From the NCBI RefSeq assembly GCF_002104995.1, contig NW_024468253.1, positions 558,001-622,000 of the forward strand: 64,000 nt of DNA, read 5' to 3'. Origin of the DNA: Linderina pennispora. Its lineage: Eukaryota > Kickxellomycota > Kickxellomycetes > Kickxellales > Kickxellaceae. The first letter of the stretch is position 1; the number at the start of each line of letters is the position of its first letter. Below are positions 1 to 11,879 of this stretch, piece after piece. The notes beneath the pieces were generated by a model, which worked only from the letters and a program-made list of their open reading frames with translations, had not been told where the DNA came from and did no database searches. The translations under genes were made by a program, and so were the position numbers.

Positions 1-999
1 TTGCTGAGAGACATCCCTGACTGCATCTGCGCTGATCCCAAATGCCTCGCCGCGCCTGAACGCCCCGCGGCCAATAAGCGCCTCCAGGCTAGCATCATCT
101 ATAGCAGTGGCCAAGGGCTGCTGCTGATCGCCGTCTTCGTTCTCATGCTGCATCTCGGGATACAGCTCTGCAGCATCGATGTATACACCGCTGGCTGTGT
201 CGTAATAAAGGTATTGATTGGTCATGTAATCGTAGTAGTATCCGCTGGCTGCATCGTATACAAGCCAGGAAGCATCGTGTTGGCTTTGCAGGGCATCCGG
301 AGCATCGGAATCGTGTGCACTCCCCGACCCGTCCTGCTCCGGACGCATATCATCGGAATATGTGACGTTGCATGGGGGCTCCGACAGCGTAAAGAAGGGG
401 CTGGCTGAGGGTTCAGCAGACTGTACAGATGAATGGGTGGCCATTGCTTCTGATTTCTCTAAACTGGGTGACTTGGTGTGACGCTTTGTAGCCTTGTCTG
501 TTCCTGGATGGCCTAGTGTGCGTTTCCTGGATGCTACAGAGTGCGGGACCAACACAGGCGGGACGTGGTCTGAGTTGGTTTGCTGACCGCGTACGCCAGT
601 ATTGTTGCCTTGCTGCTGCTTCGATGCACTGGATGCAGTAGCCCTAGGGGCAGGTAGAATACTGGCTAGATCCGAAAACTCGCCATGCTTTGCGCTGGGC
701 ACGTCCGACTTGTCTGTATACTTCTCTTTCACTGTCGCCGACACACCAGCAGCGGGGTCGGGCCCGGGTGGCAAATCGGCAACAATTTGGATTTCGTTGC
801 TGCCGGCCTGATGTGGCGACGTCCTCGGAGGCGGCAAAATCTCCGCCAGTTTTGTGTCGAGGGCACGTGACGGCTGCGTGGACTGCCTTGATCCTCCTTT
901 CTTCTCAGTTGTGGCAGGGGGTCTACGTGGCGCATCGGACTCTGACTCTGAGGACGACTCTGACGACGATCCGTATCCAAGTGCTAGTGATAGGCTCAT
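1..999 (-). CDS. PRCC-like nuclear protein, C-terminus cut by window edge
   Basis: The minus-strand frame is open from an ATG at 999-997 to the window start (333 codons, no stop). The N-terminus MSLALGYGSSSESSSESESD matches the usual opening of PRCC (papillary renal cell carcinoma-associated, MAD2L2-interacting, splicing-linked) proteins: MSL, then a YxSS and an acidic Ser tract. A Pro-rich low-complexity middle follows. Near residues 245-275 lies a Tyr-rich OCRE-like stretch, LVYDAASGYYYDYMTNQYLY, and after it a segment resembling the start of the PRCC C-terminal domain (DASLEALIGRGAFRRGEAF). The PRCC domain itself would lie beyond position 1. The gene is divergent from USO1 across 659 bp. 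The family call rests on the N-terminal motif and overall architecture. Confidence 0.6.
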   Translation of the reverse strand, partial: MSLSLALGYGSSSESSSESESDAPRRPPATTEKKGGSRQSTQPSRALDTKLAEILPPPRTSPHQAGSNEIQIVADLPPGPDPAAGVSATVKEKYTDKSDVPSAKHGEFSDLASILPAPRATASSASKQQQGNNTGVRGQQTNSDHVPPVLVPHSVASRKRTLGHPGTDKATKRHTKSPSLEKSEAMATHSSVQSAEPSASPFFTLSEPPCNVTYSDDMRPEQDGSGSAHDSDAPDALQSQHDASWLVYDAASGYYYDYMTNQYLYYDTASGVYIDAAELYPEMQHENEDGDQQQPLATAIDDASLEALIGRGAFRRGEAFGISADAVRDVSQQ

Positions 1000-1658
1000 T
1001 GTATCATATATGTTGCTGTAGCAATGTGTTTGCTGCTGTATGTACAGGTGCGTGTTGGCACAGCACACCATCCAAGCGAGTAAACCAACATTATGGTCGG
1101 CCATGCAGGAGTTGAAGAAAGCCCGGTATTGCCACGTTAGTTCCATTGCCCATGACCCTGTCTATATACGATAGCTCCTACCCATTAGGTTTAGGCAGCT
1201 GGTGTTTGTCTGGTGGCAGGTCTGCTACATTGGGGAGGGGGAGCATCGCTGCTGGGCTCTCAAAGCAGCTGGAAAAGCACTTGTGGCGAGGGGTTGAGGC
1301 ATAGCAGCAGTCAACCATGGTGTGTGTAATTTGGGGCACCTCGAATATATTCGTTTGGTCCTCAGAAAACAAGAAGGCATGCTTGGCAGAGTCCCTTGGG
1401 CGGGTTGCAAGCCCAGGCAGGATGGAGCCCTGCTATTGCCACGCAGCATATGCTGAAGATGGGAAGGTATGCGCCGTAGCACGTCAGGAGCAGGAGCAGT
1501 GGAAATTGTTTGGCCTCCAGACTGCCATTGGCAGTAGGCGCGCCGGCTAGTGGCGAATGGCCACGTCTCATCACAACGACGCGGTTTCTCTTCCTGTTGG
1601 TACTTGGATTTGCACTTCTTCACAGCATTGCTTTATTTTTATTTTTTTCCTAGTTGGC
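1000..1658. other. Intergenic region between divergent genes
   Basis: This stretch separates the PRCC-like gene (leftward) from USO1 (rightward), so it probably holds both promoters. It contains a T-rich run (about 1622-1650) just before the USO1 start. The short open frames here have no recognisable similarity or coding character. I see no RNA gene. Confidence 0.5.
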
Positions 1659-4600
1659 ATGGAGTTCTTCAAGCGTTACAGCGCAATTGGCGGTGGGCAA
1701 CAGCAGTCTGCATCTGAGACCATTCAGCGCCTTGCAGACCGGGTTGAGACGTCGACTCTGCTTGAGGACAAGCGGGCGGCAGTGCTGAGTCTCAAGGGCC
1801 TGTCACGCGAATACAAGAAGGTAAGAGCGCACGCCTGGCAACCAGCACCGACTCTGGCGGTTGAATGCATAAAGGTGGCCAAGGGCTTTGCCTAATCTGT
1901 AATGTCGGTGCTGCTTAGGAAATTGGGGAGGCCTCCTTGCCTGCGTTGCTGGCTGTGCTGAAGGAGGACGGGGAGGACCAGAACCTGGTCAAGGCTATTC
2001 TGGAAACACTGAACAACCTGTGCACGCGCGATGCCTTGCGGGACGCTGACCACACGGGAGGGCCAGGCGAGGACCCAGTTGCAGACCGATTTGCGCAGAC
2101 GATAATTGACGACGGAGATAATATCTCGACTTTCCTGGAGCTGCTGGGCGACGCCGACTTTTACGTGCGGTTCTACACTGTGCAGCTGCTGGGGCTTTTG
2201 CACATGTATAGCGGCGAGCAGGTGCAGCAGGCAGTGCTGGTATCACCGACCGGAGTCGGGCGTCTTGTGGACCTCCTGACCGACCAGCGCGACATCATCC
2301 GCAACGAAGGCATTCAGCTGCTGATTGCAATGACCGAGAGCAACGCCGATATACAAAAGATTGTGGCATTCGAAAATGCGTTCGACCACCTTCTGGCTAT
2401 TGTCGGCGAAGAGGGCGGTGTGCGTGGAAACATCGTGGTGCAGGACTGCCTCCAGCTGCTTCACAATCTGCTGAACTACAATATTTCCAACCAGAACTTT
2501 TTCCGTGAGACATCAGGTATCCAGAGGCTTCCTGATCTGCTGATCACGGATCCGAGCCAGACGGCGGGTGCTGCGCAGCATGGCCAGCCCGACAACGGCG
2601 AGGACTTTGAATGGACGGCTCAGCATGCGCGCAACATGCTCGTGGTCCTGGATGTCATCCGTATGCTGATTCAGCCCGGAAACACCAACACGGAATCCAA
2701 CCAAACGGCGATGCAGCAAAACGGCATTATCCCGCCACTACTTCAGCTGGCACTGGCGTACGAAGCCCCCAGCAGTGTGCGTGCCCAAGCCCTGTACGCA
2801 ATTGGTGATATCATCCGGATGCATGCGGCTAACCAGGGGCTGTTCCAGCGTATTCTGATCACGGCAGCACAGGCTGATGACGACTCGGAAGATGCCAGCG
2901 CGAAGGCTATCCCCGAGCCGGCGGTAGCGATAGTCATTCGGCTTGCCGTCGGCGCGCGCCCTTCCAGCGTGCCTACGAATGAGTATTACATTGTGCGGTC
3001 GGCTGCTGCTTACTTGGTGCAGGCGTATGTGGGTGGTAACCCTGACGCCCAGCTGGCGCTAGCAGCAACTCTGACGCCTCCAGATGGCACAGGCAGCTTG
3101 GGCAATCCTGATACGCATCAGTCTGCAGGGTCTCTCATCGTCTCAGTGCTGCTGGACTGGCGCGATACGGGAAACGACGACGCCTGGCGTGTGTGGCACG
3201 CGTCGCTGTTGTTGTCGACTGTTCTGCGTGGGGTTTGAGCAGTGCAAATCGCAGGCGCTGCGGGTGTCGCTGGGTGACGAGTCCAAGGGAGAAGATCCCC
3301 TGCCGCTGATCAACGAGCTGCTATCGCAGGCACGTCATGCGACACAGGAGTCAGGCGACGCCCGCATTTGCATCGCGCTGCTGGCGCTGGTATGCGTGTG
3401 GGTGGTTGATTTCCCGCAGGCGGTCACAACTCTGCTGGACGAGTCGTCCAATACGTCGTTCTTGGTCGAGCAGATCAACGGGTCATCGGGCAGTCAATAC
3501 GCTTGTGCAAGGCGTGGCCGCGTTCCTGTTTGGTCCTTATTTACCAATTCGATGTCGCGGCCGACTCGCCCTGTGACACGCGAGCAGCTGTACCCGATCC
3601 TCTCCAAGCGGGTGGGAACCGACCAGCTACTGATCCGTGTCCAGCGGACTGCGGGATTCTAAAGAGTTCCAGTACGCGCTGGGGTTGACAGCCGGCACCC
3701 ATTCAAATGCATACGGAGGATGTTCCGAACGAGCTGTTCTTTGATAACGTATTTACCGATCTGTTCCGTACGCATTACGAGGCATTCCGCGCTGCTGTGC
3801 GCTTGGGGCCACAGGAGACACAGGCGGCCCATGCCAACTTTGCGCACCTCCAAGGAGGCATGGCGGGATATGCTGGATCGGGCTCGCTGCCAGGCTCGGT
3901 TCCCGGAACGCCGCAATTGAACCAGGGGAGCATGTCTCGGTCAATGTCGCCTGGCGCCGTGCTGGATTCTGCAGCGGATGACAGGCCAGCAGTGCCTAGT
4001 GTTCCCAAGAGCCAGTTCGACGCTTTGGATGGCTAAGGGCGCGTGAGCTGACAGCTGAGGCCGAGCGATTGAGCCAAGCGCTGGCGGAGCAGCGGAAGGC
4101 AGCTGATGAGGAGCGCCAGCAGCACAACGAGGATAAGGCAGCCGAGCAGCAGGCGCACGTGCAGGAGCTTGAGGTACTGCGCGCGCAGTTGGCCGATGCT
4201 GAGGCCAGGGCGACGCAGGGCCAGTCTTTGGCTCAAGACAATGCCGGTAGCGAGGAGAGGCTGGTGGAGCTGGAGCAGAGGCTGGCAGAGCAGACTCTGG
4301 ATGCCGAGCAAAAGCAGGCGGCGTGGAATGCTGAGCGCGAGGAGCTGGCACGCAAGCTGGCCACCGCCGAGAAGCAAGTGGTTAAGGCAGCTGCCGCTGG
4401 TCGCAACCTCAACAAAAAGAAGGAGATGCAGCAGGCCAGTGCTATCGAGGCGCTGGAGCAGGAGCTCCAGGAGAAGGACGCCAAAATCAACGCGCTTGCT
4501 AGCGAAGTGGAGCAGCTAAAGCAGACCGCTGCCGAGTTGGAGTCAGTCGATGAGCTGAAGGAGCGGCTGGCTACTGCCGAAAAGGAGCAGGAGGACCTGT

Positions 4601-4735
4601 TGGTTTATCTGGCCGACCAGGACCAGCAGGCCAAAGAGTATCGGAGACATGCTGCGCAAGTATGGAGCAGACATCCCGCCTTCGGACGACGAGGACGAGG
4701 ACGAGGACGAGGGCGCGACAGATGCTGAAGAATAA
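1659..4735 (+). CDS. USO1: USO1/p115 vesicle-tethering factor (frameshifted in this sequence)
   Basis: The product is the long coiled-coil golgin that tethers ER-derived COPII vesicles to the Golgi. Exon 1 (1659-1820, 54 codons, starting MEFFKRYS) carries the p115 signature VETSTLLEDKRAAVLSLKGL. It is spliced in phase 0 to exon 2 at 1919. The armadillo-like head domain follows (ALPALL-type repeats, LCTRDALRD, NEGIQLLIAMTESNADIQKI), then the C-terminal head block (GTDQLLIRVQ), then a coiled coil from about 4070 and an acidic tail DDEDEDEDEGATDAEE ending at 4735. The frame changes near 3232 (an extra base in a G run gives a false TGA), 3490, 3530-3660, 4035 and 4650. Similarity continues across each change, so sequencing or assembly indels are the likeliest cause. 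AATAAA overlaps the stop codon. Confidence 0.88.
1821..1918 (+). other. USO1 intron 1
   Basis: GTAAGA donor directly after the codons for EYKK and a CTTAG acceptor before GAAATTGGG. Removing these 98 bp joins SREYKK to EIGEASLPALL in phase 0, as the p115 family requires. Confidence 0.85.
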
Positions 4736-4736
4736 A
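4731..4736 (+). terminator. USO1 polyadenylation signal
   Basis: AATAAA overlaps the TAA stop codon of USO1. This is the canonical eukaryotic poly(A) hexamer in the right place and orientation, although very close to the stop. Confidence 0.4.
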
Positions 4737-4832
4737 GTCTCCCTTAAGCCTGGTGTTCAAAGCATCAATTTCTAAACCCCGCAGGTACTAGCTTTTCTAA
4801 GCCCCTAGCCAGAAATTAACAACACGAATGTA

Positions 4833-4868
4833 CCGGCTCGGCCGGCTCGGCCGGCTCGGCTGGCTCGC
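4833..4868. repeat. 9-bp tandem repeat CCGGCTCGG x4
   Basis: Three perfect 9-bp units (4833-4841, 4842-4850, 4851-4859) and a fourth with one or two changes lie between USO1 and NUP160. It is a small GC-rich microsatellite with no evident function. Confidence 0.8.
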
Positions 4869-5014
4869 GAAAAAATGATCCTGCTCAGACATTGTTGCAC
4901 GACAACATCGCTCGCTATTTTGTCTCTTCTCAATCCCCGCTGTTCGGCATTTCCCACTTCAATTCGGCTCTTTCCTTGCTACGAATTCTGCAAGACGTGA
5001 ATACTTTTGGCAAC

Positions 5015-5110
5015 GTGAGTGCTTACCTGCCTCTCCCAGCATTCACTGTTCACAAGGAGGAAAAGGAACATTGCTAACTGCTGCATTCACGCCCTTGTTT
5101 GTGATTTTAG
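5015..5110 (+). other. Probable 5'-UTR intron of NUP160
   Basis: A GTGAGT donor at 5015 and a GATTTTAG acceptor at 5110, 18 bp before the NUP160 ATG. The flanks are non-coding, so this would be a 96-bp leader intron, similar in size to the USO1 intron. Confidence 0.45.
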
Positions 5111-5128
5111 AAATCTCTCGCTACAGAC

Positions 5129-8100
5129 ATGAGCAACAGCACGGTGGGCATGACGGGCCCGCCCCCACACCCCAGCGCGCAGCTAAGGCTTTTTCAGACT
5201 GTGCCGCTCTTTGTTGACAACCTTTACCCGTACTCACGCACACACCCGTTTCACACAGTTCCGTCGCCGCATGGTGCCAGCTCCTGCGCCGTATGCAGCC
5301 CAGACATGAACAGCTAGCAGCACATTTGGAAGGTGGTGCGGTGTGCTCGATTTACGTGCTTCGGTCGCAGCCCGATGCCAGCGTGCAGTGGCGGCTGCTT
5401 GCCGACCGTAGAACTCTCGAGCTGCGTTCCGCTGCGCTGGGTCCAGTAGTCAAGAATCGGACGGCAGCCTGCATCCTACAGAGATTACGCAGAGCGCTGC
5501 ATCGTCGTGGCGATTTGCGATCGCAGCTGCTCCCGACCTGTGGTCGTTTCGGACGAGACTACTGCCCATGGCGTGGCAAGGGTGACGGTTTCAGTGTGCA
5601 CAGTCGACGGCACTGTCTATCAGTTAAGATTTGGCAATGTGCACGACAATCGCAGACCCTGAGCTGGACGCTGTCTGCACGCACAACCTGGTATCGTGCC
5701 TTCTCATTGCAAGGATGCAAAGTCACTGCCCGGCAGACAACCGGTAGCACTGGAAGGCGTTGGAGCCAGCATGCTGGCAGTTGGCTGTAGAGACAGTAGT
5801 CTGGTGTGGCTAACGCTGCAGCGAAATTCCCGAAGGACTGCAAGGGGATATGAGCCGGTTTGTGTCCGAATCAGTATCAGGAGCACAGGGAATTCTGACG
5901 TCAGTCAAAGGTATTTTTCCACGGATGCTCAGCGGCGAGTATGGCCATGATAGCGAGTCCAAACGAGCTTGTTTCGCTTGCTACCACTCGTGCGCCTGGC
6001 AGCACTGCGCGGCTTTGCAGTGACACTGAGTCGAGACCGCAAGCTCCGGTTCTGGACCAGTGCATGGGCAACCACCCTCCAGCACGAGGAGCAGCTACCC
6101 CTGTTGGATCTATCCGGAAGCACAGTCTCTATTGAGCTTCGGGACTCTCCGCAGCAGCAGCTTGACCCACGTGTTGGCAACTACATTCGTATTGTATCGG
6201 AAAGCCGATCGGAATCAGCCGTCGAAGGCTGTTGCAGCCCCTCGTTCTGCGTGCTGGTGTTTGTTTGTGACGAAGCAGCGCCCTACTTTATCATGTTCCA
6301 CGTTCTGGGCGATGCGCAAGGTCGGATCACAGACGTCCAACCTGTCATGCGCAAGGTGTGCCAGGAGATGGGTGACGCGAGTCAGATAATGGCAGGATGA
6401 CGAGCTAATCGACTTCCAGGTTTCGCAGCACGATGGGGTGGTACGTGACGGCCACGCAGAGGACTCACAAGCATACTGGACATTGTGGGCGCTATGGAAG
6501 CGGTCTCAGGAGTCAGTGGTCGCCTACTCGCACTTTATTTTGCACCACAGCGGAGCAGGTGGGCTGAGGTGCGAGGACCACCCGATTTTTGGCAAGCGCT
6601 GGTACACAGCGATCTCTCCCTGCAAAAGAGCGTGCGTCCAGATAGCAGTGGGGCACGGGATCAAGGATATCGAAGCAAGGCTGGCCCAGACCGTGGATAC
6701 TGGTGGCCAAAGTGGGAGAGTCGGATAGTGGTGTGCAGCCGCTTGATATTGAAAAGGCGTTCTTGGACCATTTGTTTAACCCGTCGCGCTTCGATCGTGG
6801 TGTGCTCGAGCATGCTCTTGATCAGTACATGGCGTGGGCTAGCGGCCATGGGTTCGACCTGCCTGCAGAAACTCACGAAATCACAGCGTCGAGTCTGCGG
6901 CTGCGCCAGCGTGTTGCCAGCGCTGTGGGCTCATTCCTGCAGGTGCAGACCAGCCCCAAAGATGGCTCCATGCTGGTGGGCGAGTACCATCGGTCGTTAT
7001 TCACCGAGTGGATGCGGTATTCAACTCTATGTGCGCGAGTCCAGCGTACGTGCAACACGCCAAAATCACTCGCGGTGTGCGAGTCCACCAATATGGTGTG
7101 TGCAGTAGGCGGCAATGCGCTGCACGTCGTCCAAGCAGCTGACGAGGTTGAGTGTATGCGTGCCATCATGGAGAGTGATCCGGCGGCGTCGGTTCTGCTC
7201 AGTGTTCCCGAATACATGGTTGCGCAGTCATATCCGCTACTGGCAAAGAGCAATGCGCGCGCTGAGATTGCACGCTTCTTGGCTGCCTCGTCGTATTTAG
7301 CAGGCGTGATGCCCAAGGACAAGATGCTGGCGCTGATGGATGAAGGTTGCCCGCGAGCCTAGCATCTCAACACTGGTATCGTACGAGGTGCGCGCAATGG
7401 AGCTGTTCGAGAAACATGTTGCCGGCTCGGTTTCAGCAAAACATGCCCAATATGTCGGTCGCATGCTTGGCTTGTGCCGGGCGCCTGGCGATACTGCCTG
7501 CCACATTCTTAGCGCGCTGATTCCAGTCTACAGAATTCGCCAGGCCCAATTGGCGATGCAGAAAAGCGCGTTGAAGTCGAGCTGCACCATGGATGGCCTG
7601 CTCCTTTCTGGCTTTGCGAAAGCTAACCGTGCCCGGCTCGAACTCTCTCGTGACCTTATGCTGCTGCTGGTCTGCGCTGTGTACTATTGTGACCGGTGGT
7701 GGTCTGTGAAGCTACACAACATGCCCGAGCTGCTGGCGATTTGCACCAAAGCGCTGAACCAGTTTGCGCTGATCCAGTGGGTGGCTGACCAATCGTTAAA
7801 CTCGCCCAGCGGTGCCGTCGATGATAGCACGGGTGATGGATTCCTGGGCAAATTTTCGGTGCTCAACATTGACCTTTGCAACGACACGACACTCAGCCAT
7901 AGCGCCGAGGGAGGGGGAGAGACGAGCAGCTCCGAGTTTGTCTACAGTCTTCTCCACGACATTGTCAGTCGCAACTTCTCACTGCACATTGTTGACCGTT
8001 CGCGTGCCTTTGCCGACATGGTGGCAGATGGTGTGCTTCAAATGTATGCCCATCTGGGCGTTACAGGCCCGCAAGGCCCAGGGCTGCAGGCACGCGGCAC

Positions 8101-9941
8101 CCTTGTCGAGTTCGCTGCCAAGCTGGAGAGGTCGGCAACGGCCGAAGTGACCGAGGGCTTCTTGCAATTCCTACCCAAGAGCACTGCACTCAGCTTCCTC
8201 AGTGGCCTGGTCTCGATGCGCCTGCGCGAAGTTCGTCATGGCAGCAGAGTTGTTTGCCAATGCCGGCGTTGCTTTTGCACAGACATCTGACTGCATCATA
8301 CAGGGAGTAGATCTGCCACACGTGCTTCCCGCTAAGGTCCTCCAGTCAGGCGGCGCTTCGTCATACTACCGCTATATTGCAGACATGTTTGAATCTGGCA
8401 CATCAGTTTGAACATGTCGGTCGCTTCTGCCACTTGGCGCTCGAGGCGTTGCAGGAGGAGAGTCGGATGGACGGTTTCGAGCTTGATGAAGCCACAGCTT
8501 TTGATCTGCGTCGCGATCTGTGGTTCAAGATATTCCACGCCGAGCTCGAATGCGCCCACTACGAGGATGCATATATGGCTATGATGGCTATCCCCGATAA
8601 GACGCTGCAGCTGGACTGCTTGCGGCACATGCTGGGCGTCCTGTGCGAGCGCGAAGGCGGTGTGGCAGTCCTGTGCCGATTCGGATTCCCAGGCATGCAG
8701 GAGGAGGTCGAGCGCAATCTGCTGTTCAAGGCACGTCACGTTTGGGCTGGACAGGCGAGGTCAACTATTACAAGATCCTCTATGCGTTCCATGTCTACCG
8801 TGGCAACTACCGCAATGCTGCCTCGGCCATGTACCAGTATGCCTGCCGCCTCGGCCAGCTCATGGTGCGCGAAGGTGACTTTGCCTCGATGCTGGTCGAT
8901 CAGGGCCAAGGCGCTGCTGGCGTGTATCAACAGGCTTGCAGCTTGTTGACAAGCAGTACGCGTGGGTGGTAGTTGGCCACGATGGTGGGTTAGGGGCGGC
9001 CTCGGGCAATAGCCGCAAACGCCGCTGCATCGCTGTTGGACGCTACGACGCTGGGACGAAAGGTCGATGGCATCGACATCGTCGAAATAGACGACATCCG
9101 GCGGCGAGTATGCCCTGTGCATGGCACGGATCACACTCGGCGCTCACTTTTGGCGACCTGTTTTCGCGCGATGTTGCCATGGAGCCAGAGGATGCGGTTG
9201 CTCTGTTTGTCAAGGCAGGAATGTACGATAGCGCGGCGACGTTTGCCAGACACTGTCGGCTTGAAGCTCGACTTTGTCCTGACATCGCTAACGATGAAAT
9301 GCCTTGAGCTGTCGTCCATCGGCTCGGCGACTGGCCAGCGCGAGGTCACGCAGGAGGCATTCTGGGAAAACGAGAGGATCGCAGAGACATCAGGAACACC
9401 CTGCTGAGCGCGCATGGCATCTACTGCAGCACTACCTCAACAAGCATGACAGCCAGCCTGACCGGCTGCTTGTGGCCGAAACCATTCTCAAGGCCGAGGA
9501 TGACGCCGAGTTGCCGCCGTGGCTGGCGGCACCGCTCTTGCTATCCAGCCCTCAGGACCTTGTTCGGTTGTGTCTCCGCAACGGTTGTGTTTCGGAGGGT
9601 GCTGGCTTTTTGTTCCAGCACATCAACAATCTACGTGCTCGAATCTTGTCCGACTCCAGTGATAGCAAAGGGACACGCGAGTTCTGGCTGCCATACCAGC
9701 TGGTTGATCAGACACTAAACGTCCTGGGAATCGTCCATCGAGGCTTTTGAAGATGCAGTTGATAAGATCCGCGATGCGCGCAGAGCAGTGCTCACAAAGG
9801 ACTGAAGGGCGAAGCTGAAGAAGCTGCTCAAGAGCTATCAGGGTCCGACTCGACAGTTTGGCTGCCATGCAGGTTGATTTGCGCAAGGCACTCGATCGAT
9901 ATGTTGCCATAGCGACCAGCGAGAGCCAGGAGAATCAGTGA
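5129..9941 (+). CDS. NUP160: Nucleoporin NUP160/Nup120 (frameshifted in this sequence)
   Basis: This is a scaffold subunit of the Y (Nup107-160) complex of the nuclear pore. The ATG at 5129 opens with LRLFQTVPLFVDNLYP. The beta-propeller follows, with family landmarks WRLLADRRTLELRSAALGP (about 5390), VDGTVYQLRFGNVH (about 5600), and AVTLSRDRKLRFWTSAW (about 6020). The helical part contains ARLELSRDLMLLLV, AHQFEHVGRFCHLALEAL and the highly typical NYYKILYAFHVYRGNYRNAA (about 8763). It ends in RLDSLAAMQVDLRKALDRYV and a stop at 9941. The frame changes at least eight times (for example near 5310, 5690, 6400, 7345, 8290, 8400, 8740, 8940, 9300, 9720), each by one base with continued similarity. 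That pattern points to indel errors rather than to a pseudogene, but loss of function cannot be excluded. Confidence 0.85.
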
Positions 9942-10127
9942 GTGCCTGGCCCATTCGACCGGCTCGCGCGTGTTAACATAGTGCGGTTGGGCTTCATCCT
10001 AGTGTTTCCATTACCCTTTCAGAAATACACATTCTGCCAAGAGTTGAGCAGCAGCAAGTGACCACGGCTCGGTTCAGGGCGGCTCGATCACGGCAGCCAA
10101 CCGTAAGCCCTAGCAGCAAAGTGGCAC

Positions 10128-11530
10128 ATGAAGAGGGGCTGCGTCACCCATTTCAGCTCCTCATCCAGAATAATTCGCAAACATTCCTATTCACTGGCCG
10201 ACATGAGGTACTACCTGCGGATCCCAAAGACAAAGACGGTAAATTTGGTCGGGCTGCTGCCCTGACACTCTGCAGCAGGATTCCGAAATGCTGCGACGTC
10301 TCAGCTGGATGACCACGCTGCGTGAGAAAATGCGGGAGCGCCTGAAGGAACAGAGCAAGACTGACAAACTGACAGAGGTGAACGACCTGATGAAAATGCA
10401 TTCAGGCGTACCTGGACGAATTGCACTGGCTCCGGGTGTACTACGAGGAGCACCACACATTGTTTCCGGAGACACTTGAGATCGAGTTTATATGGAAGAG
10501 CGCTATTGCCAGTAGCCTGCGTGACCTGATGGGTGGTTTCGGACGCCCACACTTTCCACTACGGAGCAGCTGGTGCTGGTGATAGCGACGGCGGAAATGT
10601 CAGCGGTGGGGATCGCAGTGGGTCGCGGCTGCTTGGCGGCCACTCTCTCAAGCAGCGCCGAACCCAGTCAAACTCTCTCTACATGGAGATGGGGTTTGTC
10701 CTCTTGTCACTGGCTATTGTAAAGTCAATGAGCGCCTACTCAAAGGTTGCCACGCTGGACACTGAGATCGAATGCGAGACTATCAACGCAATGACGCCCT
10801 GGAGCACGAGCTATTTCTGAGGATGAAGGTGCACAAGGAATCGAGGCTCTGAAGCGTGCCTCTGCTGAACTTCGCGAGGCAGCAGGCATATTCCAGTATA
10901 TAATTGACCAGGTTCTTCCGTATTTGGCTGGTGTGCGGCTCAGTGTGCCTGATCTTACGCCTGACATCCAGTACATGCTGCAGACGCTGTCCCTCGCCGA
11001 TTCAGATCGGCTCTCGGTGCGTGTTTGGCTTCGGACTGACAAGAACCAAAAGCGGACGCCAAACATGCCTGCCAACATGCTGCTCGAGATACAACAGCGC
11101 TACGAAAATGCCTCGGTGTCGCTACGCACGCTACAGAGCGGTGAATCACGTAGCGTGTCTGCAGATGTTCAGAACTACATGCGCGATGGGCAACAGCTGA
11201 TTTTGGCCCAAGCTATGGTATACCTGGCCCAAGTGAACAGTGATAAGCAAAAGTTTGGCAATGCAGTCGGGATTCATGCGAGATGCACGTGAACTGCTCA
11301 TTGAGATCAAGCGCCGCAAGCAGTCGGTGCATGTTGAGACTGCTAACAAACTCCTCAGTGGGCCCGTCGATGCTCTGTACAGCCTTTATCGCCGAAACAA
11401 TGACACGATTGGTTTTGAGCTGGTTCCTTCGTCAGAGGAGCTGCGTGCAAAGCTCCCTTCAGGGAGGCCACTGTTCAGCCGGGCTATCGTATATACGACG
11501 CAGTTCGATACTGCTAATCAAGCTTCATGA
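10128..11530 (+). CDS. BRO1-domain protein (frameshifted in this sequence)
   Basis: The BRO1 domain is a banana-shaped helical fold that binds ESCRT-III proteins. The segment MRYYLRIPKTKTVNLVGLLP (ATG 10203) is a typical BRO1 opening; an in-frame ATG at 10128 would add 25 residues. Further landmarks are LYMEMGFVLLSLAIVKSMSA (about 10680), the AAGIFQYI...PDLTPDIQ block (about 10870-10970), and LILAQAMVYLAQVN with a final DTIGFELVPSSEELRAKLP. The protein ends soon after the domain, so it resembles small BRO1-only proteins such as yeast YGR122W more than Rim20/PalA or Bro1/ALIX, which have long tails. Frame changes near 10263, 10405, 10535, 10815 and 11270 look like single-base indels. It lies 190 bp after NUP160 on the same strand. 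Confidence 0.72.
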
Positions 11531-11647
11531 GCATATGTTTTAAATTAGTCTCTTACTGTGATATCGTCATAAGAAGTTAACAAATCATTTCTCCATGTAG
11601 TATTTATTGAATACTGTGCTGCAACCAGGCAGGCATTGCTATTTCTA

Positions 11648-11878
11648 CACTGAGCAGCAAAATTGAGTCACAAAATTTTTTCCAATATTTAGTTATGATA
11701 TCTTCATCATCAGATTACATAGATACTTCCATTTGATATATGTTCAATGGGGCTTGACATAGTATAAAAGTATGTAGTCAAATGTTCTCTAAACATTGTA
11801 CCTTGCATGATATCGAGGCAATAGTAAATAACTATAAAAATTGGAGAGGCAAAAATTTGACACACTTTGCCTTCATAG
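11648..11878. mobile_element. Left-end fragment of a Tc1-type element
   Basis: It begins CACTGAGCAGCAAAATTGAG after a TA and matches the left end of the relic at 19560 for about 230 bp, up to CTTTGCCTTC. Similarity stops at a TAG where the large composite element (11879-17697) begins. The missing right end is probably the fragment at 17698-18332, making one internally deleted relic split by the large insertion. Confidence 0.7.
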
Positions 11879-11879
11879 T

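Noticed and set aside
1-408. 135-codon plus-strand frame at the left edge
   Set aside because: It is antisense to the PRCC-like gene, whose frame is open for 333 codons with recognisable motifs.
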